From contig NZ_OX352321.1 of assembly GCF_947090775.1 (NCBI RefSeq), forward strand, positions 682,001 through 746,000: 64,000 nucleotides of DNA, written 5' to 3'. Made by a program: the position numbers and the translations under genes. Source of the DNA: Pseudarthrobacter sp. MM222 (GTDB taxonomy: Bacteria; Actinomycetota; Actinomycetes; Actinomycetales; Micrococcaceae). This document shows positions 16,033 through 23,945 of this stretch, in pieces; the first letter of the stretch is position 1, and every line of letters starts with the position of its first letter. Below the pieces are notes generated by a model. The model was not told the origin of the DNA and ran no database searches. It worked only from the letters and a program-made list of their open reading frames with translations.

Positions 16033-16422
16033 CTACAGCGAGTTGAGGTCCGCCCTCAGCGGGTAGTTGCGGCCATCAAGCACGAGTTGCGTGCAGCGGC
16101 CGGTGGCCGGGTTGAGCACGATCGGGGCCATCAGGTTGACCGTGGTGGAGCCGGGAGCGTGCGTGAGTACCACCAGCAGCTGGGGTGCCTCACTCTGCCC
16201 AAGTCCAAGGGCCTCCAGCGTTGCGGCGGGAATCGGCGGGGCGTAGCCAGGCACGAAGACGGCCGCGTCGGCCAAGAACAGCCGCACCGGAGTGGCGCCC
16301 GATTCCAGGGCGTACAGCCCGGCGGCACCTTCGACGCTCCGTAGCGTGAAGTCGTGGACGTTTTCCAGGCCCGGCATGGGGGCGGTGAAGGAGACGGAGG
16401 GGTTCATCACGGCGGTGCTCAC
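16033..16422 (-). CDS. fliW: Flagellar assembly factor FliW
   Basis: 129 residues, the normal length. The FliW fold is seen in FTAPMPGLENVHDFTL, the VFVPGYAPPIPAATLEALGL segment and TVNLMAPIVLNPATGRCTQLVL. FliW binds free flagellin and the translational repressor CsrA in turn: when flagellin is exported FliW blocks CsrA. It overlaps flgL by 4 bp at the end of flgN-flgK-flgL-fliW. csrA is at 44373, so both partners are in this cluster. Confidence 0.93.
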   Translation of the reverse strand: MSTAVMNPSVSFTAPMPGLENVHDFTLRSVEGAAGLYALESGATPVRLFLADAAVFVPGYAPPIPAATLEALGLGQSEAPQLLVVLTHAPGSTTVNLMAPIVLNPATGRCTQLVLDGRNYPLRADLNSL

Positions 16423-17342
16423 CGGAGGAAGTCCATCAGCGTGGGCTGCAGCACCCGCGCCGTGGCGGCCAGCGCCACCTGGTAGTTGGTCTCCTGAAGC
16501 TTCAGATCCAAAATGACACTGCCAAGATCTGCCTTTTCAATGCCAATTCGCTGCGCATCCAAGTTGGCCTCCAATTCGGTGTTGACGTCTCCGGCGCGTT
16601 CCAGTTGCGCCTGCCTCGTTCCTATTTCAGCACGTCCGTTGATGACGGCGTTGAACGCTGTGTCGAGGGCTCCCAGTCGGTTGGTCAAGTCCTCGCCGCT
16701 CCGAAGCTTCGCAGCGATGTTGCTGACGACGGCGAACACGGAACCGCCGCCGCTGCCAAAGATCGCCCCGCCATCGGCGTCGACCCGGACGGTCTGAGTG
16801 GCGCTCACTCGCCGCTCGACTGGGCTGACGCCAGCTCCGTTGAAGGTCGGCGGCTGGCCGGCGTCGGCCGGGTTGCTGGGATCGCGCGGAGTGCCCGGGG
16901 TAAAAGCCTGATCGGCATCCGAACTTCCGGCGAAAATGTTTCGGCCCAGGTGTTTGCTGTTGGCAATGGAGACGAGGTCCTTGTTCAGAGCCTCCATCTC
17001 ACTGGCGATAGCGTCCTTTCCGGACTGAGGCAAGCTGCCGTTGCCCGCCAGCACGGTGAGGTCCCTGATCTTTTGGATCACGTTCGTGGCCTGCTCGAGG
17101 GCGGAGTCCGCCGCGGTGAGCCAGCTGCCGCCGTCGTCGATGTTCCGGCCGTACTGGGCATTGGCCGCCAGCAGGGCGCGGGTCTCGAGGGCCTGGGCCG
17201 TAGCGGCCGGATCGTCGGAGGGGCGAGTGATCTTGTCCAGCGAGGTGGCTTTATCCTGCAGCTGCGCAAGCTTGGCCTGCTGCGTCTGCAATGTCCTCTG
17301 GGCAAACGCGCTCATGGTCAGGTTTGTAACCCGGTTAAGCAT
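16419..17342 (-). CDS. flgL: Flagellar hook-filament junction protein FlgL (HAP3)
   Basis: 307 residues, flagellin-like at both ends. The N-terminal MLNRVTNLTMSAFAQRTLQTQQAKLAQLQDKATS, the RPSDDPAATAQALETRALL motif and the C-terminal LKLQETNYQVALAATARVLQPTLMDFLR are diagnostic. It forms the second of the two junction rings between hook and filament. It lies 2 bp after flgK and overlaps fliW. Confidence 0.95.
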   Translation of the reverse strand: MLNRVTNLTMSAFAQRTLQTQQAKLAQLQDKATSLDKITRPSDDPAATAQALETRALLAANAQYGRNIDDGGSWLTAADSALEQATNVIQKIRDLTVLAGNGSLPQSGKDAIASEMEALNKDLVSIANSKHLGRNIFAGSSDADQAFTPGTPRDPSNPADAGQPPTFNGAGVSPVERRVSATQTVRVDADGGAIFGSGGGSVFAVVSNIAAKLRSGEDLTNRLGALDTAFNAVINGRAEIGTRQAQLERAGDVNTELEANLDAQRIGIEKADLGSVILDLKLQETNYQVALAATARVLQPTLMDFLR

Positions 17343-17344
17343 GT

Positions 17345-18763
17345 TTATCTTCCTACCAGTCCGGTGCGGTTGATCAGTACATCGAGCGCCTCGTCGACGG
17401 CGGTCATCACGCGCGCCGCGGCCTGATAGGCGTGTTGGTTGGTGAGCAGGCTGACGTTCTCCTCGTCCAGGCTGACCGACGCCTGCGAGGCGCGGCTGGT
17501 CTGGGCCGAGGCCTGGGCGGCCGCGGTGAGTGTCTCGTGCTGTTGGGCCCCACGTGACTGCACGCCTATGTTGGTGACGATGCCTGACCAGATCTTGTCC
17601 GGTGAGCCCGGGCCGGTGCCGAGCTGCGAAATTTGGTCGGCGATGCTTGTGTCCAGGGCGCCCTTGCCCGCCAGCTTGAGTGCGATGTCGGCCGTGGCAG
17701 CGGGGCCCTTGATGCTGAGCGCGGCCGGCCCGCCGCCGCTAATGGTGAAGAAATCCGCGTTGGCACCATTTCCGGTTACTCCGGACTTGTGGATCGGATT
17801 CACAGCCGTAGCCAGGGCCGAAGCGATGTTGTTGTACGCCTCGGCTGCCTCGGCGATCACGCCCCCGGATCCTCCGTTGACGGAGGCGGGGGCCAGGACA
17901 GAGAGGGCACCAAGAATGCTACCGCCGTCAAGGACCACGGCGCCCTCGGGATTCACCCAGTCCACGCGCGGAGCATTTCCGCTGGCCTGACTCATCGTTG
18001 TGGCGCCCGTCAGCGCCAGCGTTCGCACGGACCCGCCGGTGACGAGGGCATTGCCTCCGAGCAGGACGTCCACGGTGCCGTCCGGCTGTTCCCGGACGGT
18101 GCCACCGACCAGGTTGGCGATGCTGTCCGTCAGCTTGGCGCGGGCGTCTATCAGTTCGTTGGCAGAGCCGCCGGCAGCGAGGGTGGAACGGATGGTCGTG
18201 TTGTAGGCAGCAACCTGGCTGGCGGCGGCGTTGACAGCGTTGACGTTGTCAGAGGCCTGGGCGCGAACGCTGCTCCACTGCGAGTCGAGAGCTTGGTACG
18301 CGGAAGAGATCTTGTCTGTCACGGAGTTGGCCGCATTCAGAATCAGACCCTTGGGTCCGTCCTCGGAGGGCTGGTTCGCGGCGGCTTGCCAGGCTGACCA
18401 GAAGCCTTGCAGTGCGGTGGAGATGCCGTTTTCGCCCGGTTCCCCAAGGATTTCCTCGATGCCCTGGAGCGCGCCGGAGCGGACGCTGGCGTAACCCGCT
18501 TGGGCGCCCGCGGAACGCGCGCTGGAATCCAGGAAGCTGCTGCCAAGCCGGGCGATGCCGTCCACGGAGACGCCTTGACCAGCCTCGGGCCGCCCCGATC
18601 CGAAGAGGCCCTGCGCGGGAGCGGCGAGGGACGACTGCTGCACACGCTGTCGCGTGTAGCCTTCGGTGGCCGCGTTCGCGATGTTCTGCCCCGCCACGTT
18701 CATGCCTTGCTGGGCTGCGGTCAGACCACGGTAGGCGGTGTTCAAGGCCCCGAAGGTGCTCAT
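17345..18763 (-). CDS. flgK: Flagellar hook-associated protein FlgK (HAP1)
   Basis: 472 residues. The N-terminal STFGALNTAYRGLTAAQQGMNVAGQNIANAATEGYTRQRV is the rod/hook coiled-coil motif with NIANAxTxGY. The C-terminal VSLDEENVSLLTNQHAYQAAARVMTAVDEALDVLINRTG is the matching helix. It forms the first hook-filament junction ring. It follows flgN, whose product should be its export chaperone. Confidence 0.95.
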   Translation of the reverse strand: MSTFGALNTAYRGLTAAQQGMNVAGQNIANAATEGYTRQRVQQSSLAAPAQGLFGSGRPEAGQGVSVDGIARLGSSFLDSSARSAGAQAGYASVRSGALQGIEEILGEPGENGISTALQGFWSAWQAAANQPSEDGPKGLILNAANSVTDKISSAYQALDSQWSSVRAQASDNVNAVNAAASQVAAYNTTIRSTLAAGGSANELIDARAKLTDSIANLVGGTVREQPDGTVDVLLGGNALVTGGSVRTLALTGATTMSQASGNAPRVDWVNPEGAVVLDGGSILGALSVLAPASVNGGSGGVIAEAAEAYNNIASALATAVNPIHKSGVTGNGANADFFTISGGGPAALSIKGPAATADIALKLAGKGALDTSIADQISQLGTGPGSPDKIWSGIVTNIGVQSRGAQQHETLTAAAQASAQTSRASQASVSLDEENVSLLTNQHAYQAAARVMTAVDEALDVLINRTGLVGR

Positions 18764-18773
18764 GGTCGCTTCC

Positions 18774-19262
18774 TTAGAATTGCTGGTCGAAGATGCGGGA
18801 GCCGGCGGATTCCCCGGTCTTGCCGTGGGCGTCGTAGGTTCCGGCCGCAGCGGTGGGACGCAGATCTGCCAGTGTTTCCTGGGTGGAGCGGACCGCGGTG
18901 CGCAGATACTGTTCGTTGGAGTCGCGAAGTTCCTTGATGAGGGCAGTTTGCCGCGTCAATGCGGTCAGGTGAGCCGTGAGGATTTCGGACCAGGCGCCTT
19001 CCGGCGCGGCGGCCGCAAGTTCGCCAAGGGAGGCATTGGTGGGTAGTCCCCAGGTTTCCGCGACGACGGCGGCTTCGATGGTGCGCGCCAGGCTCGCCTT
19101 GGAGAGGTGCTCCAGCACCTGCTCGACCTCTTTGGTGCCGTGCGGCAGCCAGCGCGACTTGCCGGCGGTCAGCAGGAGCTGCTCTTCTTCCAGCTTGAAG
19201 GTGAGAACGTCCAGAAGTTCACGTTCCCGCCATAGCAGGGCTGAAAGTTCGTGGATGGCCAT
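18774..19262 (-). CDS. flgN: FlgN-type export chaperone, copy 1
   Basis: 162 residues, almost entirely helical. LSALLWRERELLDVLTFKLEEEQLLLTAGKSRWLPHGTKEVEQVL is the FlgN helical hairpin; WGLP-NASLGELAAAAPEGAWSEIL follows. FlgN escorts FlgK and FlgL to the export gate. It is the first gene of the operon and has a FliA-type promoter at 19357-19383. A clear paralogue lies at 44644-45195, which is unusual. Confidence 0.88.
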   Translation of the reverse strand: MAIHELSALLWRERELLDVLTFKLEEEQLLLTAGKSRWLPHGTKEVEQVLEHLSKASLARTIEAAVVAETWGLPTNASLGELAAAAPEGAWSEILTAHLTALTRQTALIKELRDSNEQYLRTAVRSTQETLADLRPTAAAGTYDAHGKTGESAGSRIFDQQF

Positions 19263-19356
19263 GGTCCGGACGGCTCCTCGGGGTGGCTTGTGCGGTGGTG
19301 CCGGGGCGTCAACATCATCGTGCGGACGATTCAGCCTTCAGCGGGGTTCGTAGAAA

Positions 19357-19383
19357 CTATCGGCAGGCTCGACGAATCCGTTA
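19357..19383 (-). promoter_or_regulatory. FliA-type promoter for flgN-flgK-flgL-fliW
   Basis: On the minus strand TAAC (19383-19380), 15 bases, GCCGATAG (19364-19357). This fits the sigma-28 pattern TAAA-N15-GCCGATAA and the three similar sites in this window. It lies about 95 bp upstream of the flgN start. Confidence 0.75.
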
Positions 19384-19452
19384 GTAGGAATGGACCTGAT
19401 AGCTAGAGCGGCTGGGCGGAAAGATGACAAGAAAACAATTTTCGATTTCTGC

Positions 19453-19479
19453 TTACCCGCGCATCAGAACTGGCGATAA
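19453..19479 (+). promoter_or_regulatory. FliA-type promoter for fliC
   Basis: TTAC (19453-19456), 15 bases, GGCGATAA (19472-19479), preceded by TTCTGC as in the flgB promoter. The predicted transcript begins near 19486, giving a leader of about 55 nt. Confidence 0.75.
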
Positions 19480-19490
19480 CTACTCCTGAA

Positions 19491-19533
19491 GGCCCATGGA
19501 TGGGCCCTCGCTCAACACCCTAATCACGGAGGA
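19491..19533 (+). promoter_or_regulatory. Probable CsrA-binding leader of fliC
   Basis: A 6-bp hairpin GGCCCA-TGGA-TGGGCC (19491-19506) presents GGA in its loop, a few bases after the predicted transcript start. A second GGA lies in the Shine-Dalgarno itself (ACGGAGGA, 19526-19533), 30 nt further on. A high-affinity loop plus a site over the Shine-Dalgarno is how CsrA represses hag in Bacillus subtilis. The RNA fold is my reading, not computed. Confidence 0.6.
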
Positions 19534-19540
19534 ATTCACC

Positions 19541-20389
19541 ATGGGTATGCAGATCAACACCAACCTCGGCGCCAACAACGCCTACCGCAATCTGAACAAC
19601 ACGCAAAACGACCTGTCCAAGTCGCTCGAAAAGCTGTCCAGCGGTCTCCGTATCAACCGCGCGGCCGACGACGCTGCCGGCATGTCCATCGCAACGGCCC
19701 TTGGCTCGCAGGTCTCCGGCCTCGACCAGGCCGGCCGCAACACCCAGGACGGCATCTCGGTCATCCAGACCGCTGACGGCGCCCTCGGCCAGGTCACTTC
19801 GATTCTGCAGCGTATGCGTGACCTCGCTGTCCAGGGCAACAACGGTGCCAACAGCGTTGACGCCCAGGACGCTATCAGCAACGAAGCCAAGTCACTCGGC
19901 CAGGAACTTGCCCGCATTACCGACAACACCAAGTTCGGTGACAAGGATCTGCTCAAGGGTGGCTCCATGATCATCCAGGTCGGCGCCAACGGCAACGCCG
20001 ACGATCAGATCACGATCAACCTGGCTGACACGCAGGCTGGCGCCGACCTCGATTTGTTGTCCGGCGCGGACAACAACGTCGCTGGCGGCTTCGACATCTC
20101 CACCGCAGTCCTCGCTCAGGGCACGATCGATAGCATCGACCTCGCCCTGGAGAACGTCTCCGCATCGCGCTCCGACCTCGGTGCCGTGCAGAACCGCCTC
20201 GAGTCCGCCGCCAAGACCGTGGCCATCGCTAAGGAAAACCTGTCCGCGGCACAGTCCCGCATCCAGGACACCGACATGGCAGCCGAAATGGTCAAGTACA
20301 CCAAGGCCGGCATCCTGTCCCAGGCTGGCACTGCCATGCTGGCACAGGCCAACCAGTCCGGCCAGGGCGTTCTTCAGCTCCTGCGCTAA
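19541..20389 (+). CDS. fliC: Flagellin
   Basis: 282 residues, a compact flagellin with the conserved D0/D1 ends and almost no D2/D3 region. N-terminus: MGMQINTNLGANNAYRNLNN, KLSSGLRINRAADDAAGMSIA, QDGISVIQTADGALGQV. C-terminus: SRIQDTDMAAEMVKYTKAGIL and LAQANQSGQGVLQLLR. The ATG at 19541 is set by GGAGGAA 8 nt upstream; the in-frame ATG at 19496 lies in the leader hairpin. FliS (chaperone), FliW and CsrA (regulation) are all encoded in the cluster. It is the only flagellin in this window. Confidence 0.96.
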   Translation: MGMQINTNLGANNAYRNLNNTQNDLSKSLEKLSSGLRINRAADDAAGMSIATALGSQVSGLDQAGRNTQDGISVIQTADGALGQVTSILQRMRDLAVQGNNGANSVDAQDAISNEAKSLGQELARITDNTKFGDKDLLKGGSMIIQVGANGNADDQITINLADTQAGADLDLLSGADNNVAGGFDISTAVLAQGTIDSIDLALENVSASRSDLGAVQNRLESAAKTVAIAKENLSAAQSRIQDTDMAAEMVKYTKAGILSQAGTAMLAQANQSGQGVLQLLR

Positions 20390-20393
20390 ACCG

Positions 20394-20430
20394 CTCCCGG
20401 CGCTATCCGGTAGCACTGTTTGACCGGGAG
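20394..20430 (+). terminator. Hairpin after fliC
   Basis: A 7-bp inverted repeat CTCCCGG / CCGGGAG with a long inner part starts 5 nt after the fliC stop. No T-run follows, so it may be a weak terminator or an mRNA 3' stabiliser. Confidence 0.4.
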
Positions 20431-20530
20431 GGCCGGGCGGTAGGAGCAATCCATCGTCCGGCCTTTACCTGTAATACGATCCGGTTCCAGTCCGCACATT
20501 TGAAGTTCTAGCCAGTAAGGAGCAGCAGCC

Positions 20531-21841
20531 ATGGGAATCTCGCTCGACGGACTGGCCAGCGGGCTGGACACAACCTCGTTGATCAGCGCCCTGATGCAGG
20601 TCGAGGCGATTCCGCAAACGCAGCTTAAGAGCAAGTCGACCGGCATCCAGTCGATGGTCTCCGCGCTTCAGGGGCTCAACAGCAAGGTCGCTGCCCTGGC
20701 GACCCAGGCCGCCGCCGTGGCTAAACCCGGTGCCCTGGACCTTTACTCCGCCACGACGAGCAGCGACAAGATCGCTGCCACCACCACCTCGGCTGCGAAG
20801 GCCGGTTCAATCGATTTCCAGGTGGACAAGCTAGCCCAGACCCAGGTCACCGTGACCAACAAAGTGGTGGGCTGGCCCTACACCACGATGACCATTACCA
20901 GCGGTGGTCAATCCATCACAGTCACCCCGCTGACCAGCTCTCTGGATGACGTCGTCATGGCCGTCAACGCTGCCGGTGCAGGCGTTGTCGCCACCAAGGT
21001 GGCCGTCGGCGGCGGGGAGTTCCGCCTCCAATTTGCCGCGACCAAATCCGGCAGCGCCGGTGCCTTCACGATCAGCGACCCTGGGACGACGTTCACGAAT
21101 GCCAAGGACGCCCAAGACGCGGAGCTCCAGTTGTGGGCAGGCTCGCCGGCCGCCATGACAGTCAAGTCATCGACCAACACCTTTACGGATGTGCTGCCCG
21201 GTGTCTCGATCACGGCAAAAGAAATCACGGCGCTCGCGACGCTGACAGTTGCCCGTGACGACGCAGGAATCACCAAACTGGCCTCCGACCTCGTGACCGG
21301 CGCAAACGGCATCTTCTCCCTCGTGGCAAGCAAGACCGCCGTCTCTTCCACCGCCACCTCCACGACGGGCGGCATCTTCACTGGCGACAGCACCGTGCGA
21401 TCCGTCAACCAAAGCATTCTTTCAGCAGCATCGTTGCCTGTCGGTACCCCGCCGCGTTCGCCCTCGGAAATCGGTATCAGCATCACCAAGACTGGCACCA
21501 TGGAGTTCGACGAAAAGAAGTTTTCTGCTGCACTCGCCGCGGACCCTGCGGGAGTTGGAGCGAAGGTTCAGGAAATTGCCACCCGGATAGCTGCCGCCGC
21601 CACGAAAGCCTCGGACAAGTACGACGGGACGCTGACCACCAAGATAAGCGGCCAGGAGTCTGAGGTCCGCGATCTCGCGGACCGGATTACCGACTGGGAT
21701 GTTCGGCTTGCCTTACGCAAGACCTCGCTTCAGCGCACGTACTCCGCCCTCGAGGTGGCGCTCAGCGGCATGCAGGCGCAACAGTCGTGGCTCACTGCCC
21801 AACTCTCCGGCCTCTCCTCCTCAGGAAGTAACTCAGCATGA
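20531..21841 (+). CDS. fliD: Flagellar filament cap protein FliD
   Basis: 436 residues. The N-terminal MGISLDGLASGLDTTSLISALMQVE is the FliD signature. The FliD_C part holds GSAGAFTISD and GIFTGDSTVRSVNQSILSA, and the C-terminus has RITDWDVRLALRKTSLQRTYSALEVALSGMQAQQSWLTAQLSGL. It caps the filament and folds flagellin at the tip. AAGGAG lies upstream of the ATG. It overlaps fliS by 4 bp (ATGA). Confidence 0.95.
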   Translation: MGISLDGLASGLDTTSLISALMQVEAIPQTQLKSKSTGIQSMVSALQGLNSKVAALATQAAAVAKPGALDLYSATTSSDKIAATTTSAAKAGSIDFQVDKLAQTQVTVTNKVVGWPYTTMTITSGGQSITVTPLTSSLDDVVMAVNAAGAGVVATKVAVGGGEFRLQFAATKSGSAGAFTISDPGTTFTNAKDAQDAELQLWAGSPAAMTVKSSTNTFTDVLPGVSITAKEITALATLTVARDDAGITKLASDLVTGANGIFSLVASKTAVSSTATSTTGGIFTGDSTVRSVNQSILSAASLPVGTPPRSPSEIGISITKTGTMEFDEKKFSAALAADPAGVGAKVQEIATRIAAAATKASDKYDGTLTTKISGQESEVRDLADRITDWDVRLALRKTSLQRTYSALEVALSGMQAQQSWLTAQLSGLSSSGSNSA

Positions 21842-22341
21842 CCACCACCTCTTTCGGCAGCTCCGCCCAGAAGAACCAGTACCTGGCGGATTCCGTCCTG
21901 TCGGCCCCACCGGCGCGCCTGCTCACGATGCTGTACGACCGTCTCCTGTTGGACCTGGGCCGGGCCGAGGCAGCGCAGCAGGCCGAGAACTGGCCAGTCG
22001 CCTCGGAGAATCTCCTGCACGCGCAGGCCATAATCTCAGAGCTTTCATCCTCGCTCAAGCTCGGCACCTGGGACGGCGCGGACGGCCTGCTGGGTCTCTA
22101 CAACTACACCTACACCGCCCTGGTGAACGCCAATATCCAGCGGAATGCCTTGCTGACCCGGGAGGCCATCGAGCTGCTGGAACCATTGCGCCAGGCCTGG
22201 CACGAGGCCGCCGCCGCAATTCCTGCCCCGGCGACGGCCGCACCAACAGCTTTCGCCGCAGCCGCCCCGGCCGGGTTCCCGGCAGCGGCGGCATGGAATA
22301 CCCGGCCGGGATCAGGCGGCGGGAGCCTAGGTTTTGGCTGA
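21838..22341 (+). CDS. fliS: Flagellin export chaperone FliS
   Basis: 167 residues. QKNQYLADSVLSAPPARLLTMLYDRLLLDLGRAEAAQ and IISELSSSLKLGTWDGADGLLGLYNYTYTALVNANIQRN are the FliS helices that hold the flagellin C-terminus. The last 40 residues are an Ala/Pro-rich tail not usual for FliS. It overlaps fliD (4 bp) and the next gene (8 bp). Confidence 0.93.
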   Translation: MTTTSFGSSAQKNQYLADSVLSAPPARLLTMLYDRLLLDLGRAEAAQQAENWPVASENLLHAQAIISELSSSLKLGTWDGADGLLGLYNYTYTALVNANIQRNALLTREAIELLEPLRQAWHEAAAAIPAPATAAPTAFAAAAPAGFPAAAAWNTRPGSGGGSLGFG

Positions 22342-22759
22342 CCAGGCACCCCTGGCGGCCGGCTTTGGCGGAGCGGGGCTGAGCCACACCACAGCCACCC
22401 TCACCCAGAACGGTCCCACCGAAACGGCCCTGGCCGCGTGGACGGCCGTCCTGGACATGCTGGAGATGGCCGTCGGAGCCGCGGAACGCACGCTGAAAGA
22501 CCCCCTCGGTCCGCTGTCCTCCGCACCGCAGGACGGCGTGGTGCTCTCGCCCCAGGAGCGCTGGTCTCCACCCACACTCCCGGGCCCGCTGCCGCCGGAG
22601 GCACGGCGCCGTGCCGTCGCACTGTCGGCAGCCCAGGAACGCGTTGCCCGGCGGCTCGAAGAAGCCCGGCTGGACGTGGCCCGGCAGCTCCAGGCGGTGA
22701 CGTCGGTGCCCGGTGTCGGCGAATCCTCGAGCGCCGTCTACCTGGATGTCAACGGCTAA
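22334..22759 (+). CDS. Unknown protein in the fliT position
   Basis: 141 residues from TTG 22334, overlapping fliS by 8 bp. I do not recognise the sequence. It has one helix at about 33-55 (AWTAVLDMLEMAVGAAERTL), a Pro-rich loop (WSPPTLPGPLPPEARRRA) and a second helix (LSAAQERVARRLEEARLDVARQLQAV). FliT, the FliD chaperone, normally sits here, and the helical make-up would suit a chaperone, but that is by position only. The start codon is weak. Confidence 0.55.
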   Translation: MADQAPLAAGFGGAGLSHTTATLTQNGPTETALAAWTAVLDMLEMAVGAAERTLKDPLGPLSSAPQDGVVLSPQERWSPPTLPGPLPPEARRRAVALSAAQERVARRLEEARLDVARQLQAVTSVPGVGESSSAVYLDVNG

Positions 22760-22806
22760 ACCTACCGGCCGGTGGGCCGTTCGAAAAACCTCTTTGAATT
22801 TTCTGC

Positions 22807-22833
22807 TAACGCGCGGCTGACCAGTGCCGATAA
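22807..22833 (+). promoter_or_regulatory. FliA-type promoter for the flgB operon
   Basis: TAAC (22807-22810), 15 bases, GCCGATAA (22826-22833): the best match in the window to the sigma-28 consensus. The predicted start is near 22840. Confidence 0.78.
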
Positions 22834-22842
22834 CAACTGCTA

Positions 22843-22879
22843 GAGCACGGATCGCTCGTTTACCGGCCACGGATCGGCC
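22843..22879 (+). promoter_or_regulatory. Two GGA-loop hairpins in the flgB leader
   Basis: GAGC-ACGGATC-GCTC (22843-22857) and GGCC-ACGGATC-GGCC (22865-22879). Both show the same 7-nt loop ACGGATC on different 4-bp stems, 22 nt apart, right after the predicted transcript start. Loop conservation with stem change suggests selection on the RNA. The GGA loop is the core CsrA target. They lie about 30 nt before the flgB start, so the effect would not be simple Shine-Dalgarno blocking. Confidence 0.55.
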
Positions 22880-22906
22880 TCTTCTTTCCATCCCAGGCAG
22901 GACTCT

Positions 22907-23248
22907 GTGCTCGAATCCGTGACTTCCGCGGCCTTGGCTAGCGCCATGGACGGCCTTGCGCTGCGCCAGCGCACCATCGCGAACAACATCGCGAACGTCA
23001 ATACGCCGAATTACCAGGCGAAACGCGTCAGTTTCGAGGCAGCCCTCGCGGCCTCCGTGAAGTCCGGCGACGGCCACGCCGGAGCAACCACCTCGGCGTC
23101 CCTCGAACCGACCGGGTTGAACGGCAATAACGTCAACCTGGACACGGAAACCCTGTCCAACATCGACACCGTGCTGCGCTTCCAGTTCGCGGCCCGCGCC
23201 GCCGGCGGAGAATTCAATTCCCTGCGTGCCGCGATGAGGACCAACTGA
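22907..23248 (+). CDS. flgB: Flagellar proximal rod protein FlgB
   Basis: 113 residues from GTG 22907 with an AGGCAGGA-like site upstream. ASAMDGLALRQRTIANNIANVNTPNYQAKRVSFEAAL is the rod-protein N-terminus and FQFAARAAGGEFNSLRAAMRTN the C-terminus. First gene of the long basal-body operon; its stop overlaps the flgC start by 1 bp. Confidence 0.94.
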   Translation: MLESVTSAALASAMDGLALRQRTIANNIANVNTPNYQAKRVSFEAALAASVKSGDGHAGATTSASLEPTGLNGNNVNLDTETLSNIDTVLRFQFAARAAGGEFNSLRAAMRTN

Positions 23249-23640
23249 TGACCTTCGACGCAATCGGCATCGCCGGGTCAGCCCTGACCGTCCACCGCAA
23301 GTGGCTCGACGCCGTCTCGGACAACCTCGCCAACATGAACAACGCCTCGCCCACCAGCGGCAACGCGTTCCAGGCCCGCTACGTGGAAGCCGCCGAAGGT
23401 TCCGACGGCACCGGCGTTTACGTCAAAAGCACCCAGCTCGGCGACGCCGAGGGCCGGATCGTCTACCAGCCGGACCACCCGCTGGCCGACGCTGACGGCA
23501 ATGTCCGGTACCCGGAGATCGACATGGCCGAGCAGATGGGCGCGCTCATCATCGCCCAGCGCGGCTACCAGGCCAACGCGCAGGTCGTGGACCGCGCCCG
23601 CGAGACGTATATGGCTGCCCTTGAGATTGGAAGATCCTGA
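23248..23640 (+). CDS. flgC: Flagellar proximal rod protein FlgC
   Basis: 130 residues. MTFDAIGIAGSALTVHRKWLDAVSDNLANMNNASPTSGNAFQARYV at the N-terminus and YPEIDMAEQMGALIIAQRGYQANAQVVDRARETYMAALEIGRS at the C-terminus are FlgC signatures. With FlgB and FliE it forms the proximal rod. Confidence 0.95.
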   Translation: MTFDAIGIAGSALTVHRKWLDAVSDNLANMNNASPTSGNAFQARYVEAAEGSDGTGVYVKSTQLGDAEGRIVYQPDHPLADADGNVRYPEIDMAEQMGALIIAQRGYQANAQVVDRARETYMAALEIGRS

Positions 23641-23945
23641 TGCCTGTTTCCCCGATCGCCCCCGTCCAGGGCGTGCTTCCCTCGAATTTCGCCTCCGGCG
23701 CCGGTGCAGTTTCCGGCACCGACGGGTCCGGCTTCGCGAGCACCCTCACCGGCGCCGTGGACAACCTCCAGCAACTGCAGTCGACGTCGAAGGAGCTGGC
23801 CGTCTCGGCGGTCACCGGCGACCTGAGCGACATCCACAACGCGACCCTGGCCTCCAGCCGCGCCCAGATCACCCTTGAGCTCATGGCAACCGTGCGCAAC
23901 AAGGGTGTTGACGCCTTCAACGAGATCATGAGGATGCAGGCCTGA
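23640..23945 (+). CDS. fliE: MS-ring/rod junction protein FliE
   Basis: 101 residues, the usual size. After a Gly/Ala-rich start come FASTLTGAVDNLQQLQSTSKELAVSAVTGDLSDIHNATLASSRAQITLELMATVRNKGVDAFNEIMRMQ, the FliE core. TGATG coupling at both ends. Confidence 0.93.
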   Translation: MPVSPIAPVQGVLPSNFASGAGAVSGTDGSGFASTLTGAVDNLQQLQSTSKELAVSAVTGDLSDIHNATLASSRAQITLELMATVRNKGVDAFNEIMRMQA

